Shown in pieces: positions 33,294 to 33,355 of a stretch of 33,355 bases of DNA. Every line of letters begins with the position of its first letter. The first letter of the stretch is position 1. The stretch lies in assembly GCA_003233055.1 (NCBI GenBank), contig QIKP01000065.1:1-33355 (forward strand), read 5' to 3'. A model generated the notes under the pieces. It was not told the DNA's origin and ran no database searches. It worked only from the letters and a program-made list of their open reading frames with translations. Both the position numbers and the translations under genes were made by a program. This stretch comes from Planctomycetaceae bacterium. GTDB lineage: Bacteria; Planctomycetota; Planctomycetia; Pirellulales; Lacipirellulaceae.

Positions 33294-33355
33294 CCGGCCG
33301 AGGAGGACCCGAGCAGGCTCTCTATCCGACAAGATCCACACGAATGCAAAGGGAG

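Overview
The window looks like a piece of a planctomycete chromosome, most likely order Pirellulales. This is inference from several signs: GC-rich DNA, frequent lack of Shine-Dalgarno sites, a membrane-anchored protein with a prenyltransferase/squalene-cyclase-type toroid, a beta-propeller protein with an acidic DPF-rich tail, a NfeD/NfeD/flotillin gene set, and a very large cytoplasmic protein of unknown function. I could not run searches, so family calls rest on motifs read from the translations. No rRNA, tRNA, CRISPR array, transposase or prophage gene was seen.

Layout. Positions 1-8844 (+) form a surface-polysaccharide locus: the tail of a hexapeptide acetyltransferase (reading frame broken near the window edge), a WecA/MraY-type sugar-phosphate transferase that would start a lipid-linked glycan, GDP-mannose 4,6-dehydratase, then capE-capF-capG, which convert UDP-GlcNAc to UDP-L-FucNAc, and a WbuB-like glycosyltransferase followed by a likely terminator. 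This gene order resembles the fnl1-3/wbuB block of E. coli O-antigen clusters. A minus-strand GAF plus degenerate SpoIIE/PP2C protein follows, then a plus-strand dicarboxylate/amino-acid:cation symporter. Next comes a 420-bp cluster of nested inverted repeats.

Positions 12448-16589 are all minus strand: scpB, rpe, a phosphoglycerate-mutase-like protein without its catalytic histidines, accD, and immediately behind accD a 68-aa protein overlapping a broken nucleotidyltransferase gene. Positions 16796-17701 (+) hold a secreted protein of unknown function. It converges with the toroid protein (minus, 17754-19397).

Positions 19785-26097 (+) are a membrane-organisation island: a 760-aa NfeD1b-type protein with two ClpP-like domains that both seem to lack the serine nucleophile, a short NfeD, the flotillin FloA, a 255-aa membrane-anchored protein, and, behind its own strong promoter, a coiled-coil membrane protein coupled to a 65-aa membrane protein. 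A minus-strand voltage-gated K+ channel with a C-terminal zinc ribbon follows. A second repeat cluster (27151-27574) shares modules with the first. The window ends with a 1355-aa helical protein (minus) divergent from a secreted beta-propeller protein.

The best candidates for something undescribed are the 1355-aa protein, the three proteins that keep an enzyme fold but appear to have lost catalytic residues (pseudo-PP2C, pseudo-histidine phosphatase, NfeD1b with two serine-less domains), and the modular dispersed repeat family.
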